Part shown: one piece after another, positions 38,408-51,900 of the stretch
Layout: the number at the start of each line of letters is the position of its first letter
How positions within the stretch are numbered: the stretch's first letter is position 1
Assembly (NCBI GenBank): GCA_021613535.1
Contig: CP075492.1
Location: 15,252,001 to 15,316,000, forward strand
Source of the DNA: Adineta vaga
Lineage: Eukaryota; Rotifera
Length of the DNA stretch: 64,000 bases
Direction of reading: 5' to 3'
Translations under genes and position numbers: made by a program
The notes under the pieces: generated by a model
Told to the model about the DNA's origin: nothing
Seen by the model: the letters and a program-made list of their open reading frames with translations, nothing else
The model's database searches: none

Positions 38408-39979
38408 AAGTTAGTGAATAAATCAGAAACACAAATACTTACATGGACGATACGTTTCTTTTTCACAAAGTTGTTTTTTAAATGAATAAATATTTTTTAC
38501 AACAGGTAGGATAATGTGCACTACGAAAAATTCCCCTTAACAACCAACCTTATTGTCATTAAGAAATTTGTCAATAAACCCTTCCAATGTTTACTATTCC
38601 ACGATATCGAGATGATAGTCAGTTCTACAACTAAAATCGATAGATTATTGAACACTTTCAGAGTAAGAGTATCTTATTATTCTCTTTTTTATTTATCGTA
38701 CTACTTTTTATGTGAACACGTATGTATTTCTGCTTTCTGTGAAAGAACATTTTATGCGTCCAATCCGCAGTCCATTATTCTACAGACAAGAATAATCCTT
38801 GTATACTTTCTCTCAGTACATATATTACTAGACGTATAAAGGTTGATCGATCTGCGTATTAATCACAATAAGTAACGTTCATCTTTTCAACTCACTTGAT
38901 CCTCGACTGCGGAAAACAAGACATTTTCTTTCAGAAATCTCTTCTCAATGTTGAGGGCATGGAGTTCCCTGTGCCTATCGATGAGATTCAATTCTAGATA
39001 CACCACACACCCTCGCCCAGCTCTCCCCAATCTTAGTAAGTCGACATGATAAGTTTCGTGACGTTAGCTCATAGAAAACGACTTGGGTGAAATTCCACCC
39101 AGAACCCTCATCCTACACCTATTCCCAAAGACTAACACCAGATTCGAGTTCCCTGGCCCCGATTACCCTTCGGTCAACCCTTATACTAATTATTGAAATA
39201 TCTAATTTATGACCTTTGACTCTGACATAAACAAATCCACAAAGTAACTATTCTTTTCATATCATCCTGCTTACGATCGAGGGAAAGATGATTTATTATT
39301 CTTTGTAAAAGAGTGTGGGTGAGAGTGTTTATATAGCATAGTCACATCTGACAGGAACTCTCACCCGTATTTTTCGGTCCGGAGTAGCTTTTTGATTTTT
39401 TTTAAACGTTCTGTAAATAAACGAACGGTATGACATTCATATGAAAGTCAACTTAGTACCATCGAAACGAATGCTTAGTGATCAATACAGACCGAGTAGT
39501 GATTATTATTACATCTTATTATTTTGCAAGTTGGAAATATTGTCAAGGAAATCAAATGAGGCTGGTGTATAAGATATCATATTAGATCCTCTTGCTCAGC
39601 TTTTGAACCTCTACTCTCTACCATAATTCTTCACAAATTCAGTTCGAACTGCCCTTGCGTTAAATATTGCACTTCTTAAGAATTATCGAATACCTTATAG
39701 TGAAATCGATGTAGTTTCCTCACAGTTTAACTTGATCAGCTAAGAATTTGCACTTAAAGATTGTCGATGACGTTGAATTCAATAGTTATATCAAATGAAA
39801 ATATTAGAATCACAAAATAGCCCCGATATGAAGAATGAAAATATTTATTCTTGTATATTTTCTTAAGATTGTCAATAAAACAATTTTTATGTAGTATTTT
39901 TAAATTTAGTACAGGAAAATCTAAGAATTTTAACGTTCTCACTATCAAGATGTAAGTATCAATCCAAACGATTAGTATA
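38408..39979. other. Intergenic, with a SINE-like tail
   Basis: No gene seen. The block 39000-39190 is unusually C-rich and carries Pol III-like boxes (separate entry). Frames at 38516-38839 and 39754-40017 look like chance or shadow the last synthase exon. Confidence 0.5.
39066..39190 (+). repeat. tRNA-derived SINE-like segment, copy 2
   Basis: TTAGCTCATAG (weak A-box) is followed about 75 bp on by GATTCGAGTTCCC (B-box-like), then ACCCTTCGGTCAACCCTTAT, a tail also found at 13129-13148. The shared order of B-box and tail at two loci argues for a dispersed element rather than chance. Confidence 0.5.
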
Positions 39980-42900
39980 TTATATGTGTTCTTGTGTGGA
40001 AAAGGCGCAGTTGTCATCTGTTTTGGAGTTTAGACGTAACTTGGCTGGTGATCCAATCCAGTTGGTATGCATTGCCAAATAATCATTTGTCATTAAATAT
40101 GTTAAGGGAAATATTTGATTATTCCCTTCTAATTTGCAACCGCGATGAATTAAAACATATGGCATTATAATCGTTCCAGATCCAATTGATATAGGCGATA
40201 AATGAATTTTTCGTTTTTCATATGTATGTGCCTAAGTGATATAGAGGAGAAATGTTACAATATATACTTAAATATCTTGGTCGTTATCCAAAATGATTTA
40301 AACTATCGATGATAGATTTCTATTGTCTCATTGGACTTAATAATAATAACTTTTTTTAATAATCTTGTTAATAAGAGATCGTTAGAAAGTATTTTTAATT
40401 TTCAGATTTGATGAACAACTAAAACAAGCGTCTAAATTTAACAACGTTGAAATAATGTTCAGATTTAAGTATATTTTGCATTTGTCTCCAACAAATAACC
40501 AAAGCGCGCCGCCATGAACATCTCCAATAGTCACTGTGCTTTTTATACCATTCGATTCTAGATTTCGTGCTGAATTTTATTTGAACGAAATGCCGAGGCT
40601 TAGAATCTATTTTTATGTTTGTTATTCATAGTGAGAGAAAAAGCTTTCCTGCGGCAGTAATGTTAAATACGAAATTGAAATACTTGCAGTTTCAAATATT
40701 CAAATTTTCCACTCTCCGCACATCCACAATCAGCTGCTACAACCGTTGCACCCACACTCATGCCCGGACAAAGTCTTAAAACTAGTAACGGATCTCTGAA
40801 GAAACCGGACTTCCGTGCGCCGTCTGTAGTAGGTTGTTGGTGTCACCATGCGTTCCGAGGGAGTGCATATCGCTACCTACAACTTCCTCCATGACGCCTA
40901 CCAGAAGACGGGTACTTCGTATAATGAAAGTCTATCCGTAGAGGAAAGGGGTCGACCGAGAGCGATTCTAAAATTCTTTAGCTTCAAACTTACAATCATG
41001 TATTCTTGTTGGCAAAGTATATGTGAGTTCCACAAATTCTTTTAGCGCAATCCTTGTAGGATTAAAGATTTGATACTCGATAGAACTTGTTATATAAATA
41101 GCTAAGCTCACTAATACAGATATTAATGAATGCTAAACGATAAAATACCCATAACTACCCCACACCCATCTTCAATTTATATTTTTCAGGAACTTCTAAT
41201 TAAAAAATCAATCGGTTGTACATTGCGTCTGTGCTTTCGTACTCTTTCATTTAGGTAGTAACACTTTTATTGCTAATATTCAGAAAATATTGCTGATCTT
41301 GTCTTTGAGACTTGACTGTAATTTCTTCTCAACTATAAGAAGCATCAAATGAATATTTATGATTAAATCATTCTATTCATGGGACAAGATCATTTGGTTT
41401 TGTTATTACTGTATGTAGTCAAGAAAACCAAACAAATATAGAAATCTTTCTTCGATTCGATTCGATCTATTTCTAAAAAGTTATGAATATGTTCATTTTC
41501 GGTCTTTGATTCCACACTCACGTACAACCCTAGCTAGTTTCTGCTTCACTGACTCTCAAATCTGAAAATTTGAAACACGAACAAAAACACTACCTTTTGT
41601 TTCTGTGAAAAAATAATCTCTTAATGATTGGTAATTACACGCGTAGATAAGAAGAACTTACTTGAATACTAGCGGTACAATGAATTCGAACATTATTGTC
41701 GATTACAGTTAATTGTGGATCTGTTATTGTAAAAAAATCGTTAAGAATCACGTTATGACCAATTTTGGCGCCCATGATACGTAGAAGAATTATGAGCCAT
41801 TGCGTACCAGAGAAGAAATAATCAATTACATGTGTATGATATACGTTCATCGAAAATAGCTGGTTATAGCTATATGTATATTCACTATCGTTTTTACATA
41901 TATAACGACATTTTTCATCGTAAATACACACTAAAGCACAGTAGATGATGAAAGATAAGAATAAAAGCCAGTTCAATAATAGATAGTACATAGTATTGTA
42001 GTACGTCAATGATGAAAACCAGAGAAAGCTTACAGAACATAAGATTATGGGAACTATTACTGAAAGCAAATATCGTAATTGCACACGTGCCATAATCTTA
42101 CACACATTCCACCAGTATTTATAAGTTTTTGTTGTTAGCGATGATTGATACTGTGCTGGAGTATGCGTTAGAGATATCAATGGCACATTTGCTGCTGGTA
42201 TACCTAAGTAAAATTGATGGGGATTGTAGGCGTTGTTTACCGTATTTTCTAAAGATGTAATACGCGTTAAGCTACCGACAGTTGTTTGTGCTTTAATTGT
42301 TGCACCTTGATGTATTGTAACCATGTTACCAATGAAAACATTATCAGAAATTTGTATTTTATTGATCCGACACTCTTGCTCATGCGTTATTTCCATTGGT
42401 AATAGTAAATAGTCACAATTAACGGTAGCACCACTATCAATTTGTACAAGGTTACGTGAACCTGGTAAACCAAGGAAACCATCCGGGATAGTGATTCCAA
42501 TCTCTACATTTTCGCCGATCTTAGCACATAAATAATGATGATATTTCTTTGGTAAAATTGAAAAAGAATGAAATAATGAATTTGAAACCAAACTACGAAA
42601 CCATATGTTATGTAAGTATGCAAATGTATTCAATTTATACGTGGTGTCTGCTTTTAAGCTTCCAATTATAATAAAGAAGAGAAAAAGAGCAGCGCACATT
42701 GACACAAATAAGTAAACTATTAAACCAAATACGACGCCAATAGAAGTTTCAAATAAAGTTGATACTTGAGATCCAATATTAATTGACAATATATGTATTA
42801 AGAATATTATAATGATACACAAAAACTGATAAAGTTTGTGTTCAATTTTAAATTGTGTGAACTGGTCACTGCTCATTTTAGTGTTCACAGAGGATGATTC

Positions 42901-45900
42901 TCCATGTATTATATTTTGTCCATCGACAATACTATTTGGTGCAATTAATCCACTGACAGATGACATCGACTTAACTAGAACTTTTTCTTTGATGTCAACA
43001 CCACCGTAAAGTACAGATCTTGCCTCGATTGTACAATTATTATGTATTTTTATTTTATCCAATCGAAATGTTTGCTGTTGATAAAGTATATTGCATAGCA
43101 GCACTTCTTTTCCGATAAATACTGAATCACCCACGTCTATCAAGTCCGGAACAGTAATTGACGTTGTTAACAAATGAGTATTTTGTCCGATATGTGCACC
43201 ACACAGTCTTAAATAGGAATTATAAAATGATGTACCTGTTAATATACTTAAAATGTTCGTGTTTAAGGACCACAACCGTTGTAAAATCCACCAGCGATAA
43301 TACGCCCATGAAAATAATTGATATTCTCCTTGTTGCCTTTGGCTGTCAAAAGAAAATAGTAGCTTTTTGATAACGATATATTGTATCAAATGTACAGATG
43401 GTATTGATACAGACCAGAACGTAATATTTAGAATAAACACAGAGAAAGGATGTAACCGTATCAAACTTAAGATTGGTAATATATATACTGAAATTAGTAA
43501 AAGTACACTCAATGTTTCAATAACTAATGAAGGTTCCAATTTTTGAAACTGTTGTTCGTTCTTAAGAGAGAGAACACTTGCCTCTGTTACTGTTTTCGCT
43601 TTCTCAAACTTTGTATCGACTGCTACTAGCGTTTCCAAAACTCTAGCTAATTGTCGTACACTTGGGTTGGAGAACAACAGTTGAATATTCATGTCTGGAT
43701 AGAGACGTTTACGAATCAATGTTAGTGCTTTCATAGCATGTAATGATGATGCGCCCAGTGCAGAAAATGAGATGTCTACATTGATCTTATTTGCCATATC
43801 GGCAGAAATATCAAATGATTCGATGAATATTTTCAATAGCACTTGTTCGATAGCTGTATTTATCACAACATCACTATGTTTATCATCAAATCCAAGTGTT
43901 TCGTTGATAAGTAAAGATCTGGTAAGTGTTGGTAATTGTTTTCGATCTACTTTTCCATTTTGATTCAGTGGAAATTCCTTCATTAGAATAAAGAATGATG
44001 GTATCATGTAGACTGGTAAATGCTTTTGACAATGTGTTTTGATTTGTTTTTCGATTTCTTTTTTCCGTTTTTCCAAATCATCGTGGATAGTATGGATATA
44101 GGCCACAAGAAAATCTTGTTCCTTCGATTCGTGTGAAACTTTCATAACAAGACAATTGTGAATTGCTGCAATGCAAGGCGAATATGGTGAGCCGCTGGAC
44201 GATAGTTTCATAATGGTATTTTCTATTTCACCTAAATAAAAAGTAATTGGCGATTCATGTTTGGTAGGTGTTCATACGACACTTAGAACCAATTTTGGAA
44301 AAGATTCTAATAGTGTGAAGATGTAATTGAGTTTCAGAAATTGCCAACTACTGGGATTATTAAAGACAGTGGAGTTACTCAGTTGTGATAAGACTAGAGA
44401 ATCTTGAGAGTATGGTTCAAGATATATGTTCTTCATCCACACCCTTCAAAACTAAATCGAATTTTGAAGTACACCTCAGGTTTTCGTAGAAGTGAAAGAT
44501 TTTTGTATAAGAATATGCTTAGATTAAGCAGCTCTTGACAACAGATGGAACGTGAGTGCGAGTGTGACTAAGGGTGAGGATGAATAGGAGAGAGTATCAC
44601 CCACACTCGCAATGATCTTCTGACCTTTTCAAAAAAACCTCGCTAATAATGAATTCAATTATTGCCTTCTTACCTGTTTCTATTCGTTGTCCGCTTAATT
44701 TTACTTGGAAATCTTTTCTTCCTACAAACTCAATTGTACCCCATTTGTTAATTTTAACCAAATCACCACTTCTATAAAATTTCTGTTCATCAACGATACC
44801 AGGTAGTTCTTTCATAACTTCTTCAGTTAAATTTGGACGATTTAAATAACCTTGAAACATTCCTCCAAAACTTCCAATATAAAGTTCTCCAACTTGACCA
44901 ACACTTACAAACTGTAAATAATTGTCCAATATATAACACTGGTAGTTTTTTACAGGAGAACCAATAGGAATCGCTAGTTCATATTTGTTAATATCGTGTC
45001 TATAAATGGTAAGGTTTGTGGTAACAATTGAGCATTCAGCTGGACCATATTGATTAATTATTTTGGAATTTAAAGAGAGATTTTGTAATAAAGAGAAAAT
45101 CAATGATGGTTTTGAGACATCTCCTATCAAATGAAAAACACATACTTGTATTAAATTTCAACTAATCTATATTTTATAAAAAACCAAGATGTCTAAAAAG
45201 TATTCTTTGACAATCCTTTCTTTGAATCTAGCAATGCATCTAGAAGGTTTTGCGTACGTATCAAATCGTTGCAATGACCTCGGTCACATTATTTCGTTTG
45301 TTTAGAGTCGAGAGTTCATCACAATCTATAAAAATGTAGGATCTATCTATCTATCCACTGGGAAGACTAAAACCAACTAGTGCAGTACTGTTATTACATT
45401 TATTTCGCTTTTCCTTTCTACACTCTGTATTGACAGCTTCGAATATTTAGAGTTTAAGAATAAGTAAAAACACATACCACCGGTCAATATTACTCTAATG
45501 GTATCCATTTTGTGGAATAATTGATTCTCTTCTAAATACGAATAGATAAGCTGCATTAGCGATGGGAGCAAGATAACAAATGTAACATTATGTTTGGCAA
45601 TTATGTCAGTAAAATATCTCAGATCTTTATTTCCATTCGGCTTTATCGCCACGACTGTGCAGCCCAAAAGTAATGTACCCGCTATTTCAGACATATGATA
45701 ATCGAAACTACAAGCTGTTGATTGCATTACAAGATCATAGCTGCTATTAGTCTGATCAGCAAGAGTTGATTTGATGTAACAGAGAAAATTTTCATGCGAA
45801 AATGTCGCCTAAAACAACTTGTAAGCAATTACAACCTAAGTAGAATTCAAAACTAATTGGTACGTACGATTTTTGGTGTCCCTGTGGAGCCGGAAGTAAA

Positions 45901-48900
45901 TAAATAATAAGCTATGTTCGAAGTTGAAACTGAATCTTCATGAGTGTATCGAGTTGTTGGTTCGTTAAATCGTTGTCATGACCAAGATGAAAACTGTTTT
46001 CAATATTGATACTTACGAAGTCGTTTTTATGTTGAAATTTCAAACTTGTTAGTGAATGATATATTATCAACTTTGGCTGTACTTCATTAGTCAACAAACT
46101 AATTCGTTCCCAAGGATCATTTGGATTTAATGGACAATAGACAGCACCTGCAGCTAAGATCGATAAAATTCCTACAATCATTTCTATAGATCTGTCAACA
46201 AACAGACAAATTACATCTTTAGGTTTGATATAGCGCTCATGAATTAAATACGATGCTATGTGTTGTACATAATACATTAATTCAGAATATGTTAGCGATT
46301 GTTCATCTAATACAACAGCTAGCTTCTGTGAATATTGACTGGCACGATCAAAAAACTCTTCATGTATTGGTTTTAACGGATGATCTGCGCTGACATCTGC
46401 ATATGTGTCATTAAGTCTCTTTATCATTTGTACTTCTTTTGGTAGTAGAATTGACAGTTCATAAACTGGTTGTTTATCTCGTTGAAAATTTGAATAAGAA
46501 TAAAAAAGCTGTTCTAGAAGAATATGAAATCGATCTGCCATCGTATGAATAGTTTCTTGTTCAAATAAATCTGTGGCACATGTGAACGATACTGTCATTT
46601 GTTTTTGATCCGGAACGTAATCTATCCTTAACAGCAAGTCACACTTTGCCACTATGTTGGTTATATCGGAGGTTATGGGCGTGAACCAGTTCTGCGTTTA
46701 TGCAGGTGGGATACTTCAACTTGAATACAAGTTTGCAACAAGTTGCTTATCAAATCACTTGGCATGGCTTTTTGACTATTCAAATGAATAAGTTGTTGGT
46801 GAGGAAAATGTGTATGTGGTAGTATCTCAAAGCATAGTTGTTGAACATATTTTAACTGTTGCTCCAATGATAGCGAAGGATCCATCTCGAAGTAGTATGG
46901 TATTGTGTTTACGAACATTCCAATTAATGATTGCAACACAAGATTGTAACGATTTGCGCTAAGACTTGTAATACGTATTCTTCGATTATTACTTCCCGTT
47001 AGTTTAAACAGATAGATATAATAAATCGTTAGATACAAGTGAAATAGGGTCGCTTGCTTTTGAGTAGCATAATTTGTTATTTTATCAACAAGTGATGTAT
47101 CTAAACTAAACTGCACTGTAAAACCTTTACCGTTTCGAGATTGGTTTAACTGTTCTTTAAAATCATATGGCAAATCTATTCGATGAAGCATTTCGTCGTC
47201 AAGATACCATCGATCCAATGTTTTTTTCCAATATTCTTTTGCATTATACATATCAATACTACGTTCATACTCTGAATAGTCTATATATTGTAGAGGCAAT
47301 GGAGGTAGACATTGATCACTTTCGTAAGCCAGACACAGGTCATCCAGGAATATCTTTATTGAACTTCCATCAAATGCAATGTGATGAAAGAAAAATACAA
47401 TTTTATCATTAACATTTAGTAGAGTATCAACACATCCTGCCATTTGACTAATGTGACTATCCAAAGTATGACAACGAATAATATGACAATGAAGAAGAAT
47501 CCCTTCTTCCAAAGAAAGTAACGATGCATTGATTTGTTCATTCAGAACAATTTCTCGAAATTCTTCTTCATGTGAAACAAATGTAATGTTGAATGAATAA
47601 AGCAACTGCTTTTCGTTATCTGACGTTGATGTAATGTATTGTTTTAGACAGTCTTCATTACCATCATATTTAATTGATGTTCTCAAAATACTGTGTTTTC
47701 TTACAACCTTACTGACAGCTCGCTGAAGACGATTTAGTGAGATGCCGCTTTTTGAAACTTTTAATAAGAGTAATTCATTGTAAATTGCAGTTTGACCATT
47801 GAATCGAACTTTTGTATCGAACCATATTCTTTCTTGAGCATACGATGCTCTAGCTATAAATATAACGAATAAGAGATAATGATCAGAAATGTCCGAATAG
47901 ATTTATTTCACTGGCGAAGAAGACTAGGTCATATATTATTCAGATTGTGGAAACAGCAAATTCTGTAGGCTTAAATATTTGATATGCTGTAAGAAACGCG
48001 ACATATATATATATATATATATATACCACTTCTTTTTCTGAGGATCAGAATATGTTCCTGACACATATACCTAAGACGTCACCGATGCACTATTGGATTG
48101 CAGTCTCTTCAGCTTCCAGCGTTTCTATTCTTCGCATGTCAGACAATAAAGTTTAGACATAATCACTTAAGGTTACCAGTATCAATCTATAGACTCCTTT
48201 GTTTTTCTCATCGTCAACTTTATGTTACCCATCTAAGAGTCAAAAAATGAGAAAAGAAATTATAATGCAATGCTTAAAAAACTGAACAAGGTTCATAATT
48301 CGAGCCATTTTTTGACAGAAAACGTCTTTGATCAGAAAGAGAACGTATCGAGATAATTTCTTCCTACTTCTAATATGCACTATCAAATTGTCTGGACTTA
48401 TATCGGATACTTCCATTAGTGTCGTCATAAAGAGAATGTTATACGCACATTGACTACAGAAAACTTGTATGGTGACTGTTAATATTGATACAAAAGAACA
48501 ATCATATTAATGTCTTTAGGTAAGCAAGTTAATATACAATATTTTTAGTGTAAAAATGTGCTGAATAGCTTTTGTTTTACGTACTGAATAAGAAAATTAT
48601 TGAATGCTGTATAAACATGAAGTGTGCAATATTTGATTTGCATATATTATCTCATACATAGGCGTTAAACTGCGCGACAGCTATGCATGACGTTCCATAT
48701 TAATAACTATAGGATCCTGTATGGATACGAGGTGATAATTATACTATTTCAAAATAATCTTAATTTATGTTTGTAATAGTTCAAGAATAATTGGTAATAT
48801 TCTTTGTCTCTTTACTACTAGATTCTAATAGTTGTTTGCATAGTTCTTGTCAAATCTGTTTCAATTCTGTAACTCATACTATGTTTTATTGCTATGTCTA

Positions 48901-51900
48901 AAATGGACGAACTCGTATCATACTTCATTTACCTTCGATTAAGTTTAAAGGTTTCCATACTAATTGATAATTTTTAAATTCTGAAATATCGTTGAAGCCA
49001 TCATACTTGCTCGAATAATCGCTTGATGCTTTCGTAGTATTGCTCTCTTGTGATTCATTCGCATCTTCTAGTAGAATGTATGCTCGTAGTTATAGAATCA
49101 GTGTTTCTTGATTGATTTAGTAGATGAGAATAAATATGTTCAGCTACATTTTTGATTGATTTACCTTGCAAGAGTGTGGTTACTGGAATGCGAGTGGAGT
49201 ACTTAAGACACAATGACTGAGCAAGTGACATGGCTGTAAGTGAATCTAACCCTTGTGCCATCAGCGATCTGTCTGTATCAATTACTCCTAATATATTTGA
49301 TAAAGTGAATAATTTCTCTACCATGGAGTGAACATCCTTGGTAATTTTTTCAATATCAATACTTAACATAAGCTGATCATTCGATTTAATGTCATTTCGA
49401 AGCGATATAATAGTCGTAGTTCGGTAATCATACACTTTTCGATTATCAAATGCATAATAAGGCATCTGATTTAGTCGGCAAAGAATCGTTTGATCATTAG
49501 AACTCGCATTCCAAGAGCGAGTGCGCAAGAATTTTGACCAGTTGATGTTTGGTAGACGACATAATGATGAAAGAATTGTTTGTTGTTCATTTTCTTTTCG
49601 TTTAAGAGAGTGTATGATCAATGGCACTGAATCACATTTCAAATAGTCCATACATTCTTGAATAGAGCTAACTAACACGGGGTGTGGTGATATTTCTAAG
49701 AATACATGTGTAGTGTAAAGACGCTCGTGCAAAATAGTTTGTATAGTCTGGCTGAACATTGCGGTATTTCTTAAATTTTTCCACCAATAGCTACAATCGA
49801 AGCATAAATTTTTACATTCGCCAGTTACCGTCGAGTATAATGTAGCATTTGCGCAAACTTTATCGAACCTATCATCTTCATGAATTTTATAATAATCGCC
49901 ATTAATACTGCTTAGAGATGTTAATAAATCTTGATAAATATTAAAGTTATCCATTAAAGGACTATGTAATGCATTTTCGAGTCGTATCCACGTTTTAAAA
50001 ACGCTGGGCTTCGTTTTTGTTAGTAATTGGTGTAGTTGCTCGAGCTCTGTGCTAAAACCACTGTATGTCACTGAAGTAGGACTGTTGATAGCGGCAAATG
50101 AGACACGATGTTCAATTCCTTTGAGAAATGAACGTGCTTCTGTTTCGTTCAAACCCATAACTGCTAGCATGCGCCCGCCTTGACGTGTATTACGGTGCTG
50201 AAGACGTGAATAATGATATATTACTATGCATGCATCTTCCAGTGTTAATCGTCCACCAACGTAGGCTGCTGCTATCTCTCCAACTGAATGTCCGAGAATT
50301 ACTCGCGGATATATACCCCATGATAACCAAAGTGCAGTAAGTGCAACTTGCACAGCGAAGATTGCGGGTTGAGCAATGTTTGTTTCATTAATATGAGATG
50401 ATTTTTCGTTCTGCACATTAATAAGCTCCTCGATCAATGACCATTCAGTTGTTAATTTTTGAAGTTCTTTACTAATTTTATCAATCCATTTCCTAAATAC
50501 AGGTTCGGAATTGTATAGTTCTCGTCCCATTTTCCACCATTGCGGTCCTGTTCCACAATAAACAAAACATATATTTTGATGAACTTGGGATGCATGCGAT
50601 TGTTTGATTTGACAGAATACAGAACCAGGTGTACCATTAATATTGTTCGTATCAACGTGTGATAAGGAGACTGATATTTGGTTTTTGAATTCTTCATTAT
50701 TAGAAAAGATGAATGATGCTCGATGTGAAAAGTTTGTATTTCGTTTGAGTAATAATTTATAGCATAAGCCAGGGAGTATATGGTTTTGATTTTCTAAAAG
50801 CAACGATGAATACCATTTTGAAAAATTATTTAATTGACTAATTAACGATAGTTGACACTTAGCTAACAACAGACAAATTTATTAAAACAATAATAATATC
50901 ATTTAAAAAAAACAGATGGAAACTCACCGGAAATAACTGCAAGATAATATTGTTGCTGTTCCAATGTACTTGAATTATTTGCTTCTAAGCATTTAGATGA
51001 TATTTCCTTCTCTGAATGAGATTGAGAAAAACTGCCCCATTCCTCAATAATTGCATGAGAATTTTTGCCATTAATTCCAATTAGGGCCAACCGATTTTGT
51101 GGAAACATTGTTCGTTGATGTGCAATCTGTACGTTATATTTTTCAGATTTAGTTATCATATTATCATGTCCATAATTTCTTTGTGGTAGGATTATACGAT
51201 TTTTCATCGATAATGCAACATTAATTAAAGCTGCAGTACCCGCTGCACTACCAATATCGCCTATATTAGACTTGATTGTACCGAGCAAAAGAGGCACACT
51301 GGTTTCATTATGATGAAAAAATTCACCGATTGCATTGTTTTTGATAAGCTCATTATGTATTGTCCCACCATCAAGTTCTTCAATATAAAATATTTCAGAT
51401 AAGTCAATTTGATTTCTTGTAATATAAATTTCAGTCAATAGCTGCAGTTGAGCACTGTGGGATGCCATTGGAAAATCTTTCATAACTATGTCATTATCAC
51501 AGTGAAAAACTACATCACGAATAACACAATAAATTTGATCACAATCACGAATAGCATCCGATAATCGTTTTAACAGAATAAGTGCAACACCTTCACCTTT
51601 AATGAAAAGATAAGAATGGCAGAATACTTTCAATTTTCGTGGACTATAAGGATATAAACTATGCTTTATCTTACTTCACTTTGACAAAGTAGACTAAATT
51701 AGAAGTGTAAAGTCTTGTGCGGACTTTTTGTTTTGATTCGTACTTTAGAAATGCACCGCAAAATCTCAGGATTCTTTTATCGTCCACTAACAGAGTTCGA
51801 ATACTATATGTATGCATCTGTATGAAATAAGTAATTCAGAGCACTATAAAAAAAGACAAATCCAACATTGCATAAAGACGATGGAAAAAGCCATTTCTAT

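Noticed and set aside
47167-47412. Plus-strand frame over the condensation domain
   Set aside because: It is the complement of a strongly conserved domain containing HHxxxDG; a shadow frame.
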